The position numbers were made by a program, and so were the translations under genes. Positions 5,518 through 6,703 of a stretch of 6,703 nt of DNA are shown piece by piece (within the stretch, counting starts at the first letter, position 1; each line of letters starts with the position of its first letter). Source of the DNA: JAUVZF01 sp035529015 (GTDB lineage: Bacteria > Planctomycetota > Phycisphaerae > FEN-1346); NCBI GenBank assembly GCA_035529015.1, contig DATKXP010000310.1, forward strand, positions 1-6,703. Reading direction: 5' to 3'. Under the pieces are notes generated by a model that was not told the DNA's origin, did no database searches, and saw only the letters and a program-made list of their open reading frames with translations.

Positions 5518-6703
5518 TCACTCCAGGCACACCAGCGTCCCATCCTCGCAGCAGACGTACAGCCGGCCCTCGGCGGTGGCGAGGCCGCATTCGGTGACGC
5601 GGGAGCGCAGGTCGAGCGTCGCGAGGAGTGTGCCGGACTTCGCATCGAGAACCTGGACGAAGCCGGTGGATCCGTCTCGCGCGCCGCCGCCGAGCACGAG
5701 GTGGTCGCCCGCTTTGATGAGCGCACCGTACGATTCCCGGCTGCCGAGCGACTTGACGGAGGCCGACCACAGTTCCTTGGCCTTGGGTTCCGTGCCGGTG
5801 ACGGCCGCAACCAGTGCGATCTGGTCGGCCCGGACGGGATGACGGTCTCGGTCGGTGGGGTCGCGCATCACGTAGGCGACACGGCCGTCCCGCGCGAGGC
5901 GATGGCCTGCATGCCGTCCGAGGCGTGCCGCGCCCTTCCACTCGTGCGTCGAGCCGCCTCGGGCGTCGTTCGTGCGAAAGCGCAGGCGCGTGCCGCTGCG
6001 GTCGAACCAGACGGGCGGCCCCGGCGCCTCGCGGCCGGCCGGCAGGTCCTTGAGGTCGAGCCCCAGGTGCAGTTGCTGACCGATCCAGAACCCGGCGCCG
6101 CCGGAGTCGGCGACGGCGACGCCGTTCGCGACCACGGCGGGCTGGTCGTCTCGGACGGCGCGGCCGGCGCGCGGCGTTCCCGTCGCCAGGTCGAGGACCC
6201 AGACGTGCAGGCCGCCGAGGTCCGTGTGATGGCCGGCCACCGCGACGACCGCGTCGCCCAGCACGAGGACGCTTCCGGGCACCGGAAACGCCGACGCAAG
6301 GTGACCGTGGTGCATCGCCACACCGTCGGTCGGTGCGGCGCAGAAGCGCCACACCAGTTGGCCGTCGGAGGCGCGCAGGGCATAGACCGCCCCGTCGTCG
6401 CAGCCGAAGACCGCCAGGCCGCACGCCAGGGTCGGCGGGCTGTCCACTTTGCCGCCCGCACTGAACGCCCAGCGCCGGTCGCCCGTGTCGGCGCCAAAGG
6501 CCAGGACCTCGTGTGTCTCGGGCGCTGCCACCAGGACAAGGCCCGCCCCGATGACGGGGGCACTCAAGGCACCGAGATGGCGCTCACTCCAGCGTCGGTC
6601 CGAGTCGAGGTCATCCGCACGGACGTTGGCGGCCTGCACGCGCCACCGCTCGCGCAGTTTCTCAGGCAAGCCGCCTTGAGCGCGGGAGGACCGCTGGGCA
6701 TCA
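5518..6703 (-). CDS. PQQ-type beta-propeller protein, N-terminus outside window
   Basis: The 3' 395 codons of a larger gene. The frame stays open through the right edge, and the TTG near 6669 has no reason to be the start. Repeated blade motifs are visible: a GADTGDRRW element followed by SAGGKVDSPPTLACGLAVFG and DDGAVYALRASDGQLVW, then LDLATGTP, and near the end LDAKSGTLLATL with a closing EGRLYVCCEDGTLVCLE. These resemble PQQ_2/BamB-like repeats. The stretch FPVPGSVLVLGDAVVAVAG resembles the propellers I recall from planctomycete PQQ-like proteins, which often carry extra N-terminal domains. No quinoprotein catalytic residues can be identified, so a binding or scaffold role is more likely than dehydrogenase activity. 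It ends 39 bp from the repressor stop, tail-to-tail, so it is a separate transcription unit. Confidence 0.85.
   Translation of the reverse strand, partial: DAQRSSRAQGGLPEKLRERWRVQAANVRADDLDSDRRWSERHLGALSAPVIGAGLVLVAAPETHEVLAFGADTGDRRWAFSAGGKVDSPPTLACGLAVFGCDDGAVYALRASDGQLVWRFCAAPTDGVAMHHGHLASAFPVPGSVLVLGDAVVAVAGHHTDLGGLHVWVLDLATGTPRAGRAVRDDQPAVVANGVAVADSGGAGFWIGQQLHLGLDLKDLPAGREAPGPPVWFDRSGTRLRFRTNDARGGSTHEWKGAARLGRHAGHRLARDGRVAYVMRDPTDRDRHPVRADQIALVAAVTGTEPKAKELWSASVKSLGSRESYGALIKAGDHLVLGGGARDGSTGFVQVLDAKSGTLLATLDLRSRVTECGLATAEGRLYVCCEDGTLVCLE

Noticed and set aside
5502..5518. ACGTGG-CCGCA-CCACGT hairpin between the two convergent genes, as a terminator
   Set aside because: The stem is only 6 bp and no T-run follows on either strand, so it cannot be called an intrinsic terminator.
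5438..6424. Long minus-strand frame overlapping the propeller gene
   Set aside because: It is Arg/Gly/Pro-rich with no domain pattern; the competing frame contains repeated propeller blades and ends in a normal final blade.

Overview
The window is GC-rich (roughly two thirds G+C by eye) and bacterial. The most likely source is an uncultured Planctomycetota-type anaerobe. This is inferred from a PQQ-type beta-propeller protein whose wording resembles planctomycete propellers, next to a BlaI-type repressor, beside a ferredoxin/hydrogenase-style operon. No ribosomal or other marker gene is present, so the taxonomy is a guess.

Layout. Positions 4712 down to 1 carry five tightly packed minus-strand genes, three of them overlapping, in transcription order: a HydB-like dicluster [4Fe-4S] protein; a HydG-like FAD/NAD(P)/[2Fe-2S] oxidoreductase; a NuoG/FwdB-like molybdopterin-fold protein; a HycB-like protein for four [4Fe-4S] clusters; and a NuoH/EchB-type membrane subunit that runs off the left edge. 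Positions 4713-5076 form a divergent control region. It holds a near-consensus sigma-70 promoter for the minus-strand operon (TTGACA, 17 bp, TAGAAT) and two almost identical GAGAA-N4-TTCTC dyads that are candidate operators. Positions 5077-5478 encode a BlaI/MecI-family repressor on the plus strand. Positions 5518-6703 hold the 3' part of a PQQ-type beta-propeller gene on the minus strand, tail-to-tail with the repressor.

How the genes may work together (inference). The HydB/HydG pair is the NAD(P)H-reactive electron-transfer half of group 3 sulfhydrogenases, but the Ni-Fe hydrogenase genes that normally follow are absent at this point. Instead come a molybdopterin-fold protein that keeps its Fe-S site but shows no Cys/Sec at the expected metal-ligand position, a polyferredoxin-like protein, and the first gene of a complex I-like membrane arm whose loop resembles group 4 hydrogenases rather than quinone-reducing complex I. 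The most economical reading is a non-canonical ion-translocating oxidoreductase in which a HydBG-type diaphorase plus a NuoG-like wire substitutes for NuoEFG. Its catalytic large and small subunits, if any, would lie left of the window, so hydrogenase, Ehr-type and other options cannot be separated here. The BlaI-like protein is placed to regulate itself and possibly the operon.
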